Counted from the first letter of the stretch, positions 55,059 through 64,000 are shown. The stretch is 64,000 bases of DNA from an uncultured Acidobacteriota bacterium (GCA_902826605.1 CADEFM010000009.1:1-64000), one strand, 5' to 3'. Numbers and translations are program-made. Notes: generated from the letters alone by a model not told the origin.

Positions 55059-55897
55059 ACTTTACCGCAAGCAACCCTGAGAGACGCGGCTTGGATCCGG
55101 AAACGATCCGCACAATCGTACGGGTAGTCTTATTCATTGCGATCGTGTGGCTTGGGCGGACTGTATTTCCAGTGCTGATGGAGACGCTCGGAAATCTGCT
55201 GGCAGTCTCCGCTATGACGAATTTTGCTGCCGGCGCATTGGCCAATGCAACGCTCGCGCTGATGTATGAGGAGGGACGCGCTGCTGCCATTGGGCTCCAG
55301 TGGACCCAACGCTCACGCCGCGACCTGCTGGCGGGGATTCTGGCCGGAGCGGGAGCCGCAACTGCCATCCTGATCATCGTGCTTTTATTCCGGCTGGCGT
55401 CCTATGTCCCGGCGGGACAGACTCATGGAGGAGCGCTGGTATTCCTGATAATCCTGCTGCTATTCGGGGCTTTCGGCGAGGAACTTGTATTTCACGGCTA
55501 CGCCTTCCAGCTGCTCACACGCACCGCCGGTCCTTTTGCCGCCGTGTTGCCCGTGGGTGTATTGTTCGGCGTTTTGCACATGGGCAACCAGAACGTGACT
55601 CTGCTGGCGGTGATCAATACGGTGGCGTGGGGAATCCTATTGGGCTGTGCATTTCTGCGATCGGGTGCGCTGTGGCTGCCGATCGGATTGCACTTCGGCT
55701 GGAACGCGGCCATGCCCCTGATCGGGGTGAACCTCAGCGGGTTTACAATGGGAGTGGGCGGATATGAATTGCGCTGGAACGCGAATGAGTTGTGGAGCGG
55801 CGGCGCTTACGGTTTTGAGGGCGGGCTGCTCACCACGGCAGTAGTCGCGGCGCTGTTCTTCCTGCTGTGGCGTGTGATTCCTGAAGAGGGCGCGTAA
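55055..55897 (+). CDS. CPBP (CAAX/Abi) family intramembrane protease
   Basis: 280 residues with about eight membrane helices. Motif 1 is Glu142-Glu143-x3-His147 (EELVFHGYAF), where the usual Arg of EExxxR is His; motif 2 is Phe171-x3-His175 (FGVLH); motif 3 is His213-x3-Asn217 (HFGWN). The glutamate, His and Asn active residues are therefore kept. It probably cleaves peptides within the membrane. It is coupled to the membrane gene before and lies one base from the secreted gene after. Confidence 0.85.
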   Translation: MNFTASNPERRGLDPETIRTIVRVVLFIAIVWLGRTVFPVLMETLGNLLAVSAMTNFAAGALANATLALMYEEGRAAAIGLQWTQRSRRDLLAGILAGAGAATAILIIVLLFRLASYVPAGQTHGGALVFLIILLLFGAFGEELVFHGYAFQLLTRTAGPFAAVLPVGVLFGVLHMGNQNVTLLAVINTVAWGILLGCAFLRSGALWLPIGLHFGWNAAMPLIGVNLSGFTMGVGGYELRWNANELWSGGAYGFEGGLLTTAVVAALFFLLWRVIPEEGA

Positions 55898-55898
55898 T

Positions 55899-56714
55899 AT
55901 GACCCTTGTAACGAACCGTCATCTAACTTCCATTTCCGCGATTCTTATCGTCGCCGCATTCACCCCCTGGTCGCCGATATGGGCGGATTCCAAGAAGCTC
56001 ACCGCGGATCGACGAATCGAACTGCTCCGCGGCCTGACGGCGGAATACGCCACCATCAAAGGTCTGCTTCCCCGCTCTAAAAAGGCGCTGGAATTCAATG
56101 CGGATGGCACTTACGATCAAGCCAAATGGAAGGCGGCCGAAAAAGAACTGGGTCTGGCCGGCCACGTGGGCGATCTGATTCAAGTGACACGTATCGAAAT
56201 TGACAAAGACCGCATCGTCTTGCAGCTCGGTGGCGGCGCCAAAGCCAAGACGAAATGGTACGAACACATTGAGGTCGGCATGGGGAACCGTACCGCACCT
56301 ATCGGGCAGGGAGATGCCAATGCGCCGGGCGGCACTACGGTGGCTCTAATGTTCGGTGAAGCTATCGGTGAAACGAACTCCGCCGAGGTGAAGAAACTGC
56401 TGCTCCCGATTCTCGATTTTGAAAAGCAATCGGTCACGGAAAATTACGTTGAGACCCTGCCGGAACCCATTAAGCAAGCCATCCACGCCAAGAAGGCTGT
56501 GGAAGGCATGGATCGCGATCAAGTACTGCTGGCGCTCGGAAGACCCTTGCACAAGAGCCGCGAGACCAAGGATGGCGCCGAATTGGAGGATTGGATTTTC
56601 GGAGAACCCCCAGGCCGTGTTACGTTCGTTACTTTCGGAGGAAACAAGGTAGTCAAAGTGAAGGAAACATACGCGGGGTTAGGTGGAACGGTCGCACAGA
56701 CGCCTGGCCCGTGA
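55899..56714 (+). CDS. secreted protein with BamE/SmpA-like C-terminal part
   Basis: 271 residues, with a signal peptide (SISAILIVAAFTPWSPIWA). Residues about 35-190 have no recognised family. The C-terminal part (GMDRDQVLLALGRPLHKSRETKDG, LEDWIFGEPPGRVTFVTFGGNKV) resembles the SmpA/OmlA/BamE fold (helix, LG.P, aromatic strand). It lacks a lipobox. Co-transcribed with the CPBP protease; role unknown. Confidence 0.6.
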   Translation: MTLVTNRHLTSISAILIVAAFTPWSPIWADSKKLTADRRIELLRGLTAEYATIKGLLPRSKKALEFNADGTYDQAKWKAAEKELGLAGHVGDLIQVTRIEIDKDRIVLQLGGGAKAKTKWYEHIEVGMGNRTAPIGQGDANAPGGTTVALMFGEAIGETNSAEVKKLLLPILDFEKQSVTENYVETLPEPIKQAIHAKKAVEGMDRDQVLLALGRPLHKSRETKDGAELEDWIFGEPPGRVTFVTFGGNKVVKVKETYAGLGGTVAQTPGP

Positions 56715-56852
56715 CGAGTCCGATTCAGCAATCAAGCCTTGCCGGATGTACCAGTACTGCGGCCCCCACAGTACGGTGGCGCGTTAAATCCTGAGTACCT
56801 TGCCGAATCTCGTTCCCGTCTCCACACTATAACTCGAGGATCTCCCGCCCTG

Positions 56853-58388
56853 ATGCATCGTGCCGGACTTGAACACTGGAGTCGCGCGGAAGTCGCTCGC
56901 CTGCTGTCTCTTATCGAGGGCGATCGCGACTACTACCGGGCGATTGTAGATTCATTGCCGGTGCCATTGGCAATTCTCTCTCCCGAACGTACCGTAATGT
57001 CGGCCAATAGCGCCTTTCGCGACATTCTCGGCTTCGCTAGCGACGATCTGGGCCGTAAAACAATTGACGAAATCTTGCCCGCGGCCCCAATGTTGGAACG
57101 TCTGAGAGACCTGCAAGTTCACGGCATTTCGCAGCCGGGATTTTTGGTCGAGCACCGGCAGCGCACGCTGCGGATTTCATTGGTTCCCATTCGCTTGGGC
57201 CGGGAGGCGGCGGAGTCGGAGACGATGTTCATCGCGGAACTGCAACAATCGAGACATTCGCCGGACCTCTCCTCCAGCCATGTTGCTCCTCTACATGGCT
57301 CGAGTACAGCGATGGACGCCCGCCAGGACGCTCTGCGCGGGATATCCGCGCGTCTTGCCCACAACCTGAACAATCCCTTGATGGTAATAACCGGCTACGC
57401 CGAAGAACTATTGGAGGGCGTGCCCGCGGGGGACCCGCGTCGCGCTGCGGCGGAGCAAATCCTGGCTGCTGCCCAACGCGTCGGCCACTTAACCGGGCAG
57501 TTGCTGGACTTCACTCGTTCTGGCGCTAAGCCACCGCAACCGGTGGACGCCAATATGGTGGTGAGCGGACTAAAGCCCCATCTCCCAGGTCCGCCCATAA
57601 GCGTGGAACTATCCACCCAGAGGAGCCCACTGTGGGTTTCCGCTGACGCTGGTCAGTTGCGGGAGATTCTGCTGACACTGGCATCGCCCGCCCGTGAAGA
57701 CGCCCAGGACAGAACCCGGCTGAAGATCGGATGCGAGCCTGTGATCGTTACCGCGACGGTCACCGATATCCCAGTTCCGCCTGGCCGTTACGCCAAAATC
57801 GCCGTGGAGGACGACGGCCGCGGCTACGGGCCGGAGAAGAGCGCGGTGGTGTTTGAATCGTTCCTCGCGAAGGAAGGGGAACCCACCGTGGGGGCGGATC
57901 TGGCACGCGCCTACGCCATCGTCCGCGAATGGCGCGGTACCATCACATTTTCGAGCCATGCCTCGCAGACCGCGCGCCGAGGATCGGTGTTCCACGTCTA
58001 CTTACCGATGAGCGAGCCGGAACGCGCCCAAGGCAGCCCGACCATTCTCGTAGTGGATGATGAGCCGGAGATCCGAACACTGGTCGCGAAGATTCTCCGC
58101 CGGGAAAATTACAACGTGCTGGAAGCGTCCGGCGCACTCGATGCGCTCGCGGCGGCAACGCGGGCCAGTTCATTAGATCTGCTGGTGACAGACGTCATGC
58201 TGGGAGAGCGGACCGGACCGGAACTCGCGGCGAAGCTTCGCGCAGTTCGCCCGGACGTGAAGATTCTCTATATTTCGGGCTATTCCGGCACGGAGTTGAC
58301 GGATTCGCAGCCGGACGCACAATATCTGCAGAAACCGTTCACGCTGCATGCTTTGCTCGAAAAAGTGCGCGGCCTGCTGGAGCGCTAA
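56853..58388 (+). CDS. PAS hybrid histidine kinase/response regulator
   Basis: 511 residues from the ATG at 56853 (GAGGA upstream); a TTG at 56739 gives a prefix of no domain character. Domains: PAS (about 28-115: IVDSLPVPLAILSPERTVMSAN), HisKA with His170 in RLAHNLNNPL, HATPase_c (VEDDGRGYGPE is the G1 box at 318-328), and a C-terminal receiver with acidic pair 402/403, phosphoacceptor Asp447 in VTDVML and Lys494 in LQKPF. The N-box Asn appears replaced (LASPARED). No membrane helix, so it is cytoplasmic. It lies 138 bases after the previous gene. Confidence 0.88.
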   Translation: MHRAGLEHWSRAEVARLLSLIEGDRDYYRAIVDSLPVPLAILSPERTVMSANSAFRDILGFASDDLGRKTIDEILPAAPMLERLRDLQVHGISQPGFLVEHRQRTLRISLVPIRLGREAAESETMFIAELQQSRHSPDLSSSHVAPLHGSSTAMDARQDALRGISARLAHNLNNPLMVITGYAEELLEGVPAGDPRRAAAEQILAAAQRVGHLTGQLLDFTRSGAKPPQPVDANMVVSGLKPHLPGPPISVELSTQRSPLWVSADAGQLREILLTLASPAREDAQDRTRLKIGCEPVIVTATVTDIPVPPGRYAKIAVEDDGRGYGPEKSAVVFESFLAKEGEPTVGADLARAYAIVREWRGTITFSSHASQTARRGSVFHVYLPMSEPERAQGSPTILVVDDEPEIRTLVAKILRRENYNVLEASGALDALAAATRASSLDLLVTDVMLGERTGPELAAKLRAVRPDVKILYISGYSGTELTDSQPDAQYLQKPFTLHALLEKVRGLLER

Positions 58389-58414
58389 AAAAACGAACGA
58401 CAAGCGCGAAAAAA

Positions 58415-58624
58415 CTACTTCGCTTTCTTCTGTTTCTGTTGGCCGACGCGAACTTTGAATTGTTTCGCCGCAGCATCCTGGTGCGCTTTCCAGTCGTACC
58501 GCTGGGCGGCTTCCGAGAGATATTTTTCGACGTTGATATCTTTCGGCAGCACTGCCATCAGGCTGGCGCTCATGGTTCCGTCCGGGCTAGTAATGCGGTA
58601 ACGCTTGACGTTCGGAATGGACAT
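58415..58624 (-). CDS. small hypothetical protein, 69 residues
   Basis: A short soluble protein with a Lys/Gln-rich basic tail (VGQQKQKKAK). The segment MSIPNVKRYRITSPDGTM suggests a beta-rich start, and the rest is helical. No family is recognised. It lies 27 bases upstream of the TIGR03790 gene's stop on the same strand. Its ORF shows good start context and compact size, so I accept it with moderate confidence. Confidence 0.5.
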   Translation of the reverse strand: MSIPNVKRYRITSPDGTMSASLMAVLPKDINVEKYLSEAAQRYDWKAHQDAAAKQFKVRVGQQKQKKAK

Positions 58625-58651
58625 AACGGTTTTAGGATAACACGCCTTCGC

Positions 58652-59767
58652 CTAGCGCAACGGTGTGCCAATAGAACACAACGGATCGCCCAGAACGATA
58701 TTCTGCCAGCTCAGCGAGCGCATGGAAAGATAGTAACTCTCAGCTAGATTGCGCCCGCTATAATACGCGGGAAGCAGAAGATCCGGGCGCGGAGTCATGG
58801 CCAGATAGGGTTCATCGACGTGCCCGGAAGCGCCGGTCGCGCCCTCTAGAATGTAGTCCGCCGCCAGCGCCTGCGGACTGTGCGCGAAGAAGCCCGCCGG
58901 ATTGCGCCAGTTCTTGCTTGGAATCCAAGCTTCAGGGGGCCGCGAAAACGTGCGGCCGTCCGTGGATACGTATTCGGTCGTGATCGCGCCGGGCAGCCAT
59001 TTGAATCCCAGAAAGCGACGGGTGTGGTTAGAGTCATTCGATCCCCAACTGGCGTAGCCGATCACATCGGTCTGGTCGTAGACGGGCTTGGCGGTTTCAT
59101 CGAATATCACGCGATCCCTGGGTAGAAACGCCGCGGTATTGCGCAACCAGTTCTCGCCTTCAGGATCGCCTGCCGAGGCCATATCGATCACAAATTTTCC
59201 TCGGTTGGCCGCGACGAGCGATCTGTCAATCATCGCTTTGACGCCATCGAAGTCATACGCCGCCAGACGCGTGACCAGGTAAATGGGAATATCGGGATGC
59301 AAAAACGTGGTATCTCTCCTCCCGAAAAAGGGATTGGGAATCACGCCCGGCAGGCGATGCGGAGCGCCGCCTTTAAGCTCGCCGTACAGCAGCGTCAGTT
59401 CGCTATCGACGGAGGCCTGATCGTTGTCTGCCGAAACCGGAATGCGCAACGGCACACCCGCCGTGGTGACCAGGTAATAGACGCTTTCAATCAGCCCTTG
59501 TTTGCGGAGACACTGGCCCACCACTGGCGCGATCTCCGCGGCGTAAGCAGCACGTGAAATTTCTTCGTTGGGTGCCGTTCGGATGTGGCAAACGTTTTGG
59601 AGTGGAATGCCGCGCCGCCGTACGTAGTACTCACCGATGGCGCGCGATAGAGGGGAGCGATCATTCACCACTACGAGCACTCGCTGCGGGGGCGCGATCG
59701 TTTGCCCCGATGAACAGGCCAGGCCCAATAGAGTCGCCACGACGAGGATTGCCGGCCGCATTCGCAT
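58652..59767 (-). CDS. TIGR03790-family lipoprotein
   Basis: About 371 residues from the ATG at 59767. An N-terminal lipobox (LLGLACSSG) marks it as an exported lipoprotein. The family pattern is clear: VLVVVNDRSPLSRAIGEYYVRRRGIP, VYYLVTTAGVPLRI and VIGYASWGSNDSN. Members occur in Acidobacteria and other groups; the biochemical role is not known. It is divergent from the LysR gene with about 90 bases between. Confidence 0.85.
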   Translation of the reverse strand: MRMRPAILVVATLLGLACSSGQTIAPPQRVLVVVNDRSPLSRAIGEYYVRRRGIPLQNVCHIRTAPNEEISRAAYAAEIAPVVGQCLRKQGLIESVYYLVTTAGVPLRIPVSADNDQASVDSELTLLYGELKGGAPHRLPGVIPNPFFGRRDTTFLHPDIPIYLVTRLAAYDFDGVKAMIDRSLVAANRGKFVIDMASAGDPEGENWLRNTAAFLPRDRVIFDETAKPVYDQTDVIGYASWGSNDSNHTRRFLGFKWLPGAITTEYVSTDGRTFSRPPEAWIPSKNWRNPAGFFAHSPQALAADYILEGATGASGHVDEPYLAMTPRPDLLLPAYYSGRNLAESYYLSMRSLSWQNIVLGDPLCSIGTPLR

Positions 59768-59854
59768 CCGTTGACATCCTACCAGCCGGAGCTGAGCCAT
59801 CGCCCGGCCAGGTCATTCCGATAAGATGGGATACTGGTTAACGAGCGCGCTGGC

Positions 59855-60817
59855 ATGGATCTGGATCAACTCCACACATTTCTCGAAATCGTCCGCTTGA
59901 AGAGCTTTTCCAAGGCGGCGCAGTCCTGCTACCGCACGCAGCCGGCGGTGAGCGCACAGGTCCGCCAACTGGAACAGGAGATGAACGCATCGCTGTTCGA
60001 TCGCCTGGGCACCAAGATCGCTCTCACTCCAGCCGGCCATATTTTCGCCGAGTATGCCGAGCAGATTCTGGCGCTGCGCAAGCGCGCACAGGATTCCATC
60101 AATGAATTGGAACGCATGCCGCGGGGCGAGTTAGTAATCGCTGCGAATGAAGCCACGTGCATTTATGTCCTTCCCCGCGTGTTCGCCGAATTCAAAAAAC
60201 GCTTTCCGAACGTGCAGATTCTGGTGGACCGCTCTTATGGCGCCAAAGTGGTGGAGGCGGTAGTAGACAACCAAGCCGACTTCGGCATTACCCAACTTCC
60301 GGTCACCGAGAAAAGGCTACAAGTGGCAAAGGTTCATGCCGATCAAATTAAGGTAGTGCTTCCTCCCGACCATCCGCTTGCAGCGAAACCGTTCCTCACC
60401 GCGGAAGATCTGGCGGGCATTCCTCTGCTGCTCCCGAAAGCAGGCACCACACGCAGCAAGTTAAATGCGTGGCTGGAACCGGTGGACGACAATGTGCACA
60501 TTTCCATGGAGCTCGATTCCACTGAAATGATCAAACGCTTTGTGATCGCCGAGCTGGGCATCAGTTTCCTGCCCGCATCCCATATCCGAGAGGAAGTAAG
60601 CGCCGGCCAGCTGGCTGCGGTCCCCTTGGGACCCGAACCGATGCTTCGCCAAATTGGCCTAATTTATAGAAAGGACAAAGCCCTCTCCAAAGCAGCACTT
60701 GGGTTTATTGAAGTAACGTTGAGCCATTCGGTTTCCGATGCGTCCGCTCCTTCTAAAAAGGCGGGCGGCTTGGATCGTCCAAAGCCCACTGCGAAAGCCC
60801 TGCCCGCGGAGATTTGA
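59855..60817 (+). CDS. LysR-family transcriptional regulator
   Basis: 320 residues: an N-terminal winged helix (LHTFLEIVRLKSFSKAAQSC, QPAVSAQVRQLEQEMNASLFDR) and a two-lobe effector domain (GELVIAANEATCIYVLPRVFAEF, LLLPKAGTTRSKL). It is divergent from the TIGR03790 gene, which may be its target. The effector is unknown. The next gene starts 2 bases after its stop. Confidence 0.9.
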   Translation: MDLDQLHTFLEIVRLKSFSKAAQSCYRTQPAVSAQVRQLEQEMNASLFDRLGTKIALTPAGHIFAEYAEQILALRKRAQDSINELERMPRGELVIAANEATCIYVLPRVFAEFKKRFPNVQILVDRSYGAKVVEAVVDNQADFGITQLPVTEKRLQVAKVHADQIKVVLPPDHPLAAKPFLTAEDLAGIPLLLPKAGTTRSKLNAWLEPVDDNVHISMELDSTEMIKRFVIAELGISFLPASHIREEVSAGQLAAVPLGPEPMLRQIGLIYRKDKALSKAALGFIEVTLSHSVSDASAPSKKAGGLDRPKPTAKALPAEI

Positions 60818-60819
60818 TT

Positions 60820-61191
60820 ATGCAGCGGCTCACGCTCAAAACCTCAACGATTTTTATCGCCAAGAGCGGTCGTACCCGCGTATTTCGCTCGCTCAATGAA
60901 GTCCCGCCGAAGCTTCGCAAGCAGTTGGACGAATCTACCAACAGCTTTAATTCGGCGACCATTCTGATCGCAGACCGACGTGGGCGCCAGGAAATTGTGC
61001 GCGCACTGAATGGGCTACCCTCCGCCCTACGCAGCCGTGTGGCGTCTTCCATGACCCCGCAGAGCGCCGGGGAATCAACACCTCCCGCCAGGCCTACCCA
61101 AATCATTTGTTTTCTGAAAGATAACTGGCTCGAAATTGCTTTGCCCTGCGCAGTGGGCCTGATCATATGGGCCGCATTCTATTTCCGTTAA
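60820..61191 (+). CDS. hypothetical tail-anchored membrane protein
   Basis: 123 residues from the ATG at 60820 (GGAG 8 bases upstream; the TTG at 60814 has it too close). The N-terminal 70 residues are soluble and contain RVFRSLNEVPPKLRKQLDES and REIVRALNGLPSAL-like amphipathic segments; a single transmembrane helix (IALPCAVGLIIWAAFYF) ends the protein. No family recognised. It follows LysR in the same transcript. Confidence 0.65.
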   Translation: MQRLTLKTSTIFIAKSGRTRVFRSLNEVPPKLRKQLDESTNSFNSATILIADRRGRQEIVRALNGLPSALRSRVASSMTPQSAGESTPPARPTQIICFLKDNWLEIALPCAVGLIIWAAFYFR

Positions 61192-61232
61192 ATCCATATC
61201 ATTAATCCTCTATACTGCCGATAAGTATAAGT

Positions 61233-61577
61233 ATGGAGCGTCGTACTGAACGCCGAACCGCAACAAATCAGCCGGCGTTGCTGAAAGTCCTTGGCAAATC
61301 TCCGCAAATGATGAAAGCGACGCTGGAGGATTTTTCCTCGCGAGGCGTCCGCTTAGTCACTTCGGCGTCCGTCCCGGTAAACGAACCTGTGGAAATCGTG
61401 AGCGATAATGTGCTGATCCTCGGTGACGTATGTCGATGCTCTCATGTGCCGGAAGATTCTTCCTATCATGTCGCCGTCAAAGTGGCGCACCGGCTTTCCT
61501 TGCTAACGGAGCTAAACGCTCTGAATCGATCCCTAGCGAAATCACGGCAAGAAGAGCTGGTGGATACTCGGAGATAA
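61233..61577 (+). CDS. PilZ-domain protein
   Basis: 114 residues: an N-terminal Arg motif (RRTERR) and D33-F-S-S-R-G38, the DxSxxG motif of PilZ. It should bind c-di-GMP. It ends with a charged tail. A TATACT/AGTATA inverted repeat (61211-61229) just upstream of the ATG could be its promoter or operator. Followed 8 bases on by rfbD. Confidence 0.85.
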   Translation: MERRTERRTATNQPALLKVLGKSPQMMKATLEDFSSRGVRLVTSASVPVNEPVEIVSDNVLILGDVCRCSHVPEDSSYHVAVKVAHRLSLLTELNALNRSLAKSRQEELVDTRR

Positions 61578-61584
61578 TGGGTAG

Positions 61585-62466
61585 GTGCAACAGGATCGTG
61601 TCGCAATCTTTGGAAGCGGCGGCCAGCTTGGCGTCGAACTAAAAACCGAGTTTACCAAGAGGGGTTACCAGGTCAAGGGATTCAAGCGAGCCGACGTCGA
61701 CATCAGCGACGCGGCGCGCGTCGAATCCTGTTTGGCGGAATTCGACCCGGCAGTCGTCATCAACGCAGCCGCTTACAACCAGGTGGACATCGCTGAAAAA
61801 GAGCCCCAGACCGCTTTCTTGGCGAACGGCTTGGCGGTACGCAATCTGGCGCTGGCGTGCCGGCATATCGACGCGCGCCTTGTGCATTTTTCGACGGACT
61901 ACGTTTTCGATGGAACGGCTGGAAGACCATACGTGGAGCAAGACATACCGCGGCCGCTCGGCGCCTACGCCGTCTCCAAGCTAGCGGGTGAATTTTACGC
62001 ACGCGCCTATTTGGACACTGCATTGGTGGTCCGAACCTCCGGCGTGTACGGCCCGGGGGGACTCGATACAGCTCGCGGAAATTTCGTGGAATTGATGTTA
62101 CGCCTGTCCACGAATGGCCAACCGATTCGCGTCGTGGAAGATCACGTTGCGTCCCCGACCTTCGCGCCCGCCCTGGCGTCACGCACTGCGGATCTGGTGG
62201 AACGCGAGGCGCAAGGATTGTTTCACATCGCTGGCGGCACACCCATTTCCTGGTTTGACTGGGCCGTGAAGATTTTCAGGGCAGCGGGAGTGAATCCTCC
62301 GTTAAAGGCCACCAATGAGCGGGAGTTTCGCACCGCCGCCCGGCGGCCGAAGTTTTCGGCCCTGTCGAACGCGAAATTGGAATCCCTGGGAATCGCCGTG
62401 ATGCCACCGCTGGACGAGGCGATCGGCTTGTATTTATTGGCGCGAAGCCGCAAAGTGGCTCAATAA
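61585..62466 (+). CDS. rfbD: dTDP-4-dehydrorhamnose reductase
   Basis: 293 residues, GTG start. An extended SDR: FGSGGQLGVELKTEFTKRGY (nucleotide loop), VINAAAYNQVDIAEKEP, VHFSTDYVFDGTAGRPYVEQD, the YAVSKLAGE catalytic Tyr/Lys pair and VVRTSGVYGPGG. It makes dTDP-L-rhamnose for surface polysaccharide. No rfbA, B or C is adjacent, so the pathway genes must lie elsewhere. Confidence 0.93.
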   Translation: MQQDRVAIFGSGGQLGVELKTEFTKRGYQVKGFKRADVDISDAARVESCLAEFDPAVVINAAAYNQVDIAEKEPQTAFLANGLAVRNLALACRHIDARLVHFSTDYVFDGTAGRPYVEQDIPRPLGAYAVSKLAGEFYARAYLDTALVVRTSGVYGPGGLDTARGNFVELMLRLSTNGQPIRVVEDHVASPTFAPALASRTADLVEREAQGLFHIAGGTPISWFDWAVKIFRAAGVNPPLKATNEREFRTAARRPKFSALSNAKLESLGIAVMPPLDEAIGLYLLARSRKVAQ

Positions 62467-62490
62467 AGACAGGCTACTCAACTGCACAAA

Positions 62491-64000
62491 TCAGTTTCGT
62501 GTGCCGTTTTCCCGCGCTAGCCGGACGCGTGCACCCTCGAGCTTTGTTTTGACCTTGGCGATCTCCTCCGGCCGCATTTCCGCCGGGGAACTGGAATCCC
62601 ATTCCTTTAGCGACACCTCCCACTGCGCGACTGCTTCTTTCACCTTGGACTGCTTCATCAGGACGTCTGCAAGATGGTCGTGCACGGTAGGATCGCGCGG
62701 CGTCTTCTGGATGGCCAAACGTAAGTTCCGCTCCGCCTCATCCAACCGCCCCATGCGATAGTAGACCCAGCCAAGGCTATCGAGATATGCGCCATTGCCG
62801 GGGTCCCCGTCGAGCGCCTTATTGATCAGTCCCAGCGATTCCTCCAGCCGCAGATTGCGGTCAGCCAGCATATAGCCGATGTAATTCATCGCGCCCGCAC
62901 TGTCGGGATCCACTTTCAAGACCTTGCGGAATTCCACTTCCGCCTGTTCCACGCGATTCGTTCGCTCAAACATCGCGCCACGCATGAACCACACTCCCTG
63001 GCGGGCTTCATCGGAGTCCGACAATTTTTCAGCGGCGTCCAGAGCCTTGGCCATATCGTCGAACTTGCGGCCTTTTTCGTACACTTCCGCCAACGCCAAT
63101 TGAATCTCGCGATCCTCTTTGCCGCCTAAAAGCTTCTTCAGATCGGTTGCGGCCTCATCGGACTTGCCCATTTCCGCCAACAACCGGTTGCGCACGAACC
63201 GAAGCATGCGGTCGTCCGCGTACTTGCGTGCGGCGATCTCGGCTTCCTGCTGCGCCTTGACGAAATCCTTCCCACTTCGGTAGGCCTCAATCACACGGGC
63301 GGAAACCCGCGGTCCCAGACCAGAATCCAACTCACCCATTTGCCGGTAGGCTTCCACTGCCGAATCCGTCTGTTCTATGGAGAGGTACAGCGCGGCCAGC
63401 CTTTCAAGAAGGTCGGCGCGGTTGGCGCGCTCGGCCTGATTGTAGTTTCGCTTTGCTGTGCCCGCGAGAATGTCCTTTAACAACTGCGCCGCATCCCGAA
63501 CCTTATCCTCGGCCTCCAGAATGTTCACTTCGTTAAAACGGATCTCGATGGAATTAGGTTCCAGCGCCTTGGCTTTGTCGCCGGCTTCGCGGGCTTTGGC
63601 AAAATCTCTCTTCTGGCGATAAAGCTGGGAAATTCGAAGGTACGCCAGTGCGTCCGCGGGATCGTCCGCCACCAATTCGCTGTAAATGGCGAGCGATGCG
63701 TCGTACTGTTGCGCGAAGAGCAGATCCTGCGCCAGATTGCGGCGCACTTCGCGCTCATTCACAGGGTTGAACTCCAATTCCCTGCGCAGAGCCTGAGCTG
63801 CGAGATTAAATTCCCGCATCTGTTCATAGGCCACGGCCAGCGCGTGCAGACTGCGAGCGGTGGGACTCCTATCCGCCAAACTCTTCAGCAGATCGGCGGC
63901 GCGTTTGTTGTCGCCCAAGTCGGCGTAAACCAGCGCGAGGCCTGTTAATGCATCCTCGTTTGCGGGATCAATGGCCAACACCGCTTGATAAGATTTCTCA
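62491..64000 (-). CDS. TPR-repeat protein (5' end beyond window)
   Basis: At least 500 residues, and the frame is still open at the window edge, so the N-terminus is missing. Tetratricopeptide repeats are visible in many places (ALAYLRISQLYRQKRDFAKA, AGAMNYIGYMLADRNLRLEESLGLINKAL, AYLDSLGWVYYRMGRLDEAERNL, HDHLADVLMKQSKVKEAVAQWE). It probably scaffolds other proteins. It converges with rfbD, with 24 bases between the stops. Confidence 0.88.
   Translation of the reverse strand, partial: EKSYQAVLAIDPANEDALTGLALVYADLGDNKRAADLLKSLADRSPTARSLHALAVAYEQMREFNLAAQALRRELEFNPVNEREVRRNLAQDLLFAQQYDASLAIYSELVADDPADALAYLRISQLYRQKRDFAKAREAGDKAKALEPNSIEIRFNEVNILEAEDKVRDAAQLLKDILAGTAKRNYNQAERANRADLLERLAALYLSIEQTDSAVEAYRQMGELDSGLGPRVSARVIEAYRSGKDFVKAQQEAEIAARKYADDRMLRFVRNRLLAEMGKSDEAATDLKKLLGGKEDREIQLALAEVYEKGRKFDDMAKALDAAEKLSDSDEARQGVWFMRGAMFERTNRVEQAEVEFRKVLKVDPDSAGAMNYIGYMLADRNLRLEESLGLINKALDGDPGNGAYLDSLGWVYYRMGRLDEAERNLRLAIQKTPRDPTVHDHLADVLMKQSKVKEAVAQWEVSLKEWDSSSPAEMRPEEIAKVKTKLEGARVRLARENGTRN

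Noticed and set aside
1..64000. CRISPR array, insertion sequence, prophage or integrase
   Set aside because: No regularly spaced repeats, transposase, integrase or phage structural motifs were seen on either strand.

Overview
The window is bacterial chromosome that reads GC-rich by eye, with tightly packed genes and no sign of plasmid, prophage or insertion-sequence modules. Two large TonB-dependent receptors with an N-terminal carboxypeptidase-regulatory-like (Cna_B/Oar-type) domain, several ECF sigma/anti-sigma pairs, a TIGR03790 protein, secreted Ig-type repeats and a Tad pilus operon together suggest an Acidobacteriota genome of the Bryobacterales / Candidatus Solibacter type. This assignment is inferred from gene content; no 16S gene is present.

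Layout. (1) 1-8242: tRNA-Glu, an APC permease, then a long minus-strand housekeeping operon read as apt, ispE, prs, rplY, pth, rpsF, rpsR, rplI and a SEC-C/HEAT-like gene, with several stop/start overlaps. (2) 8243-9778: a gene-poor stretch with one Sel1-repeat gene, a tight hairpin and a perfect 19-bp inverted repeat. (3) 9779-17337: two TonB-dependent receptors around an ECF sigma factor and an unusual anti-sigma factor whose outer domain looks like an HNH-like fold. (4) 17367-23535: FmdB-type zinc ribbon, ammonium transporter with a recognisable promoter and terminator, CPA2 antiporter, HAD phosphatase and a degenerate hybrid histidine kinase. (5) 23549-29363: aconitase, ArgS and a parvulin-type isomerase. 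(6) 29442-32046: two convergent ECF sigma/anti-sigma modules. (7) 32197-35873: IscA-type Fe-S protein, MurQ, MurA, rhodanese and an outer-membrane barrel protein. (8) 36080-46196: a minus-strand Tad/Flp pilus operon (prepilin peptidase, CpaB, CpaC, CpaE, CpaF, TadB, TadC) with small membrane ORFs at its end and a polytopic membrane protein upstream. (9) 46291-53217: a methyltransferase fused to Ig-like domains, an M20 peptidase, a short LeuA facing a LysR regulator, and Tag glycosylase. (10) 53221-64000: secreted serine protease, PilZ proteins, membrane and CPBP proteins, a PAS hybrid kinase, a TIGR03790 lipoprotein, a second LysR, RfbD and a TPR protein cut by the window edge.

The strongest candidates for undescribed biology are the anti-sigma factor with the HNH-like outer domain lacking its histidine (13251-14042), the methyltransferase/Ig fusion (46291-48603), and the hybrid kinase that has lost all its phosphotransfer residues (21805-23535). 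A Tad operon with no recognisable Flp pilin but a short ORF carrying a prepilin-like motif next to the peptidase gene also merits a look. All functional calls come from reading motifs; no database search was run.
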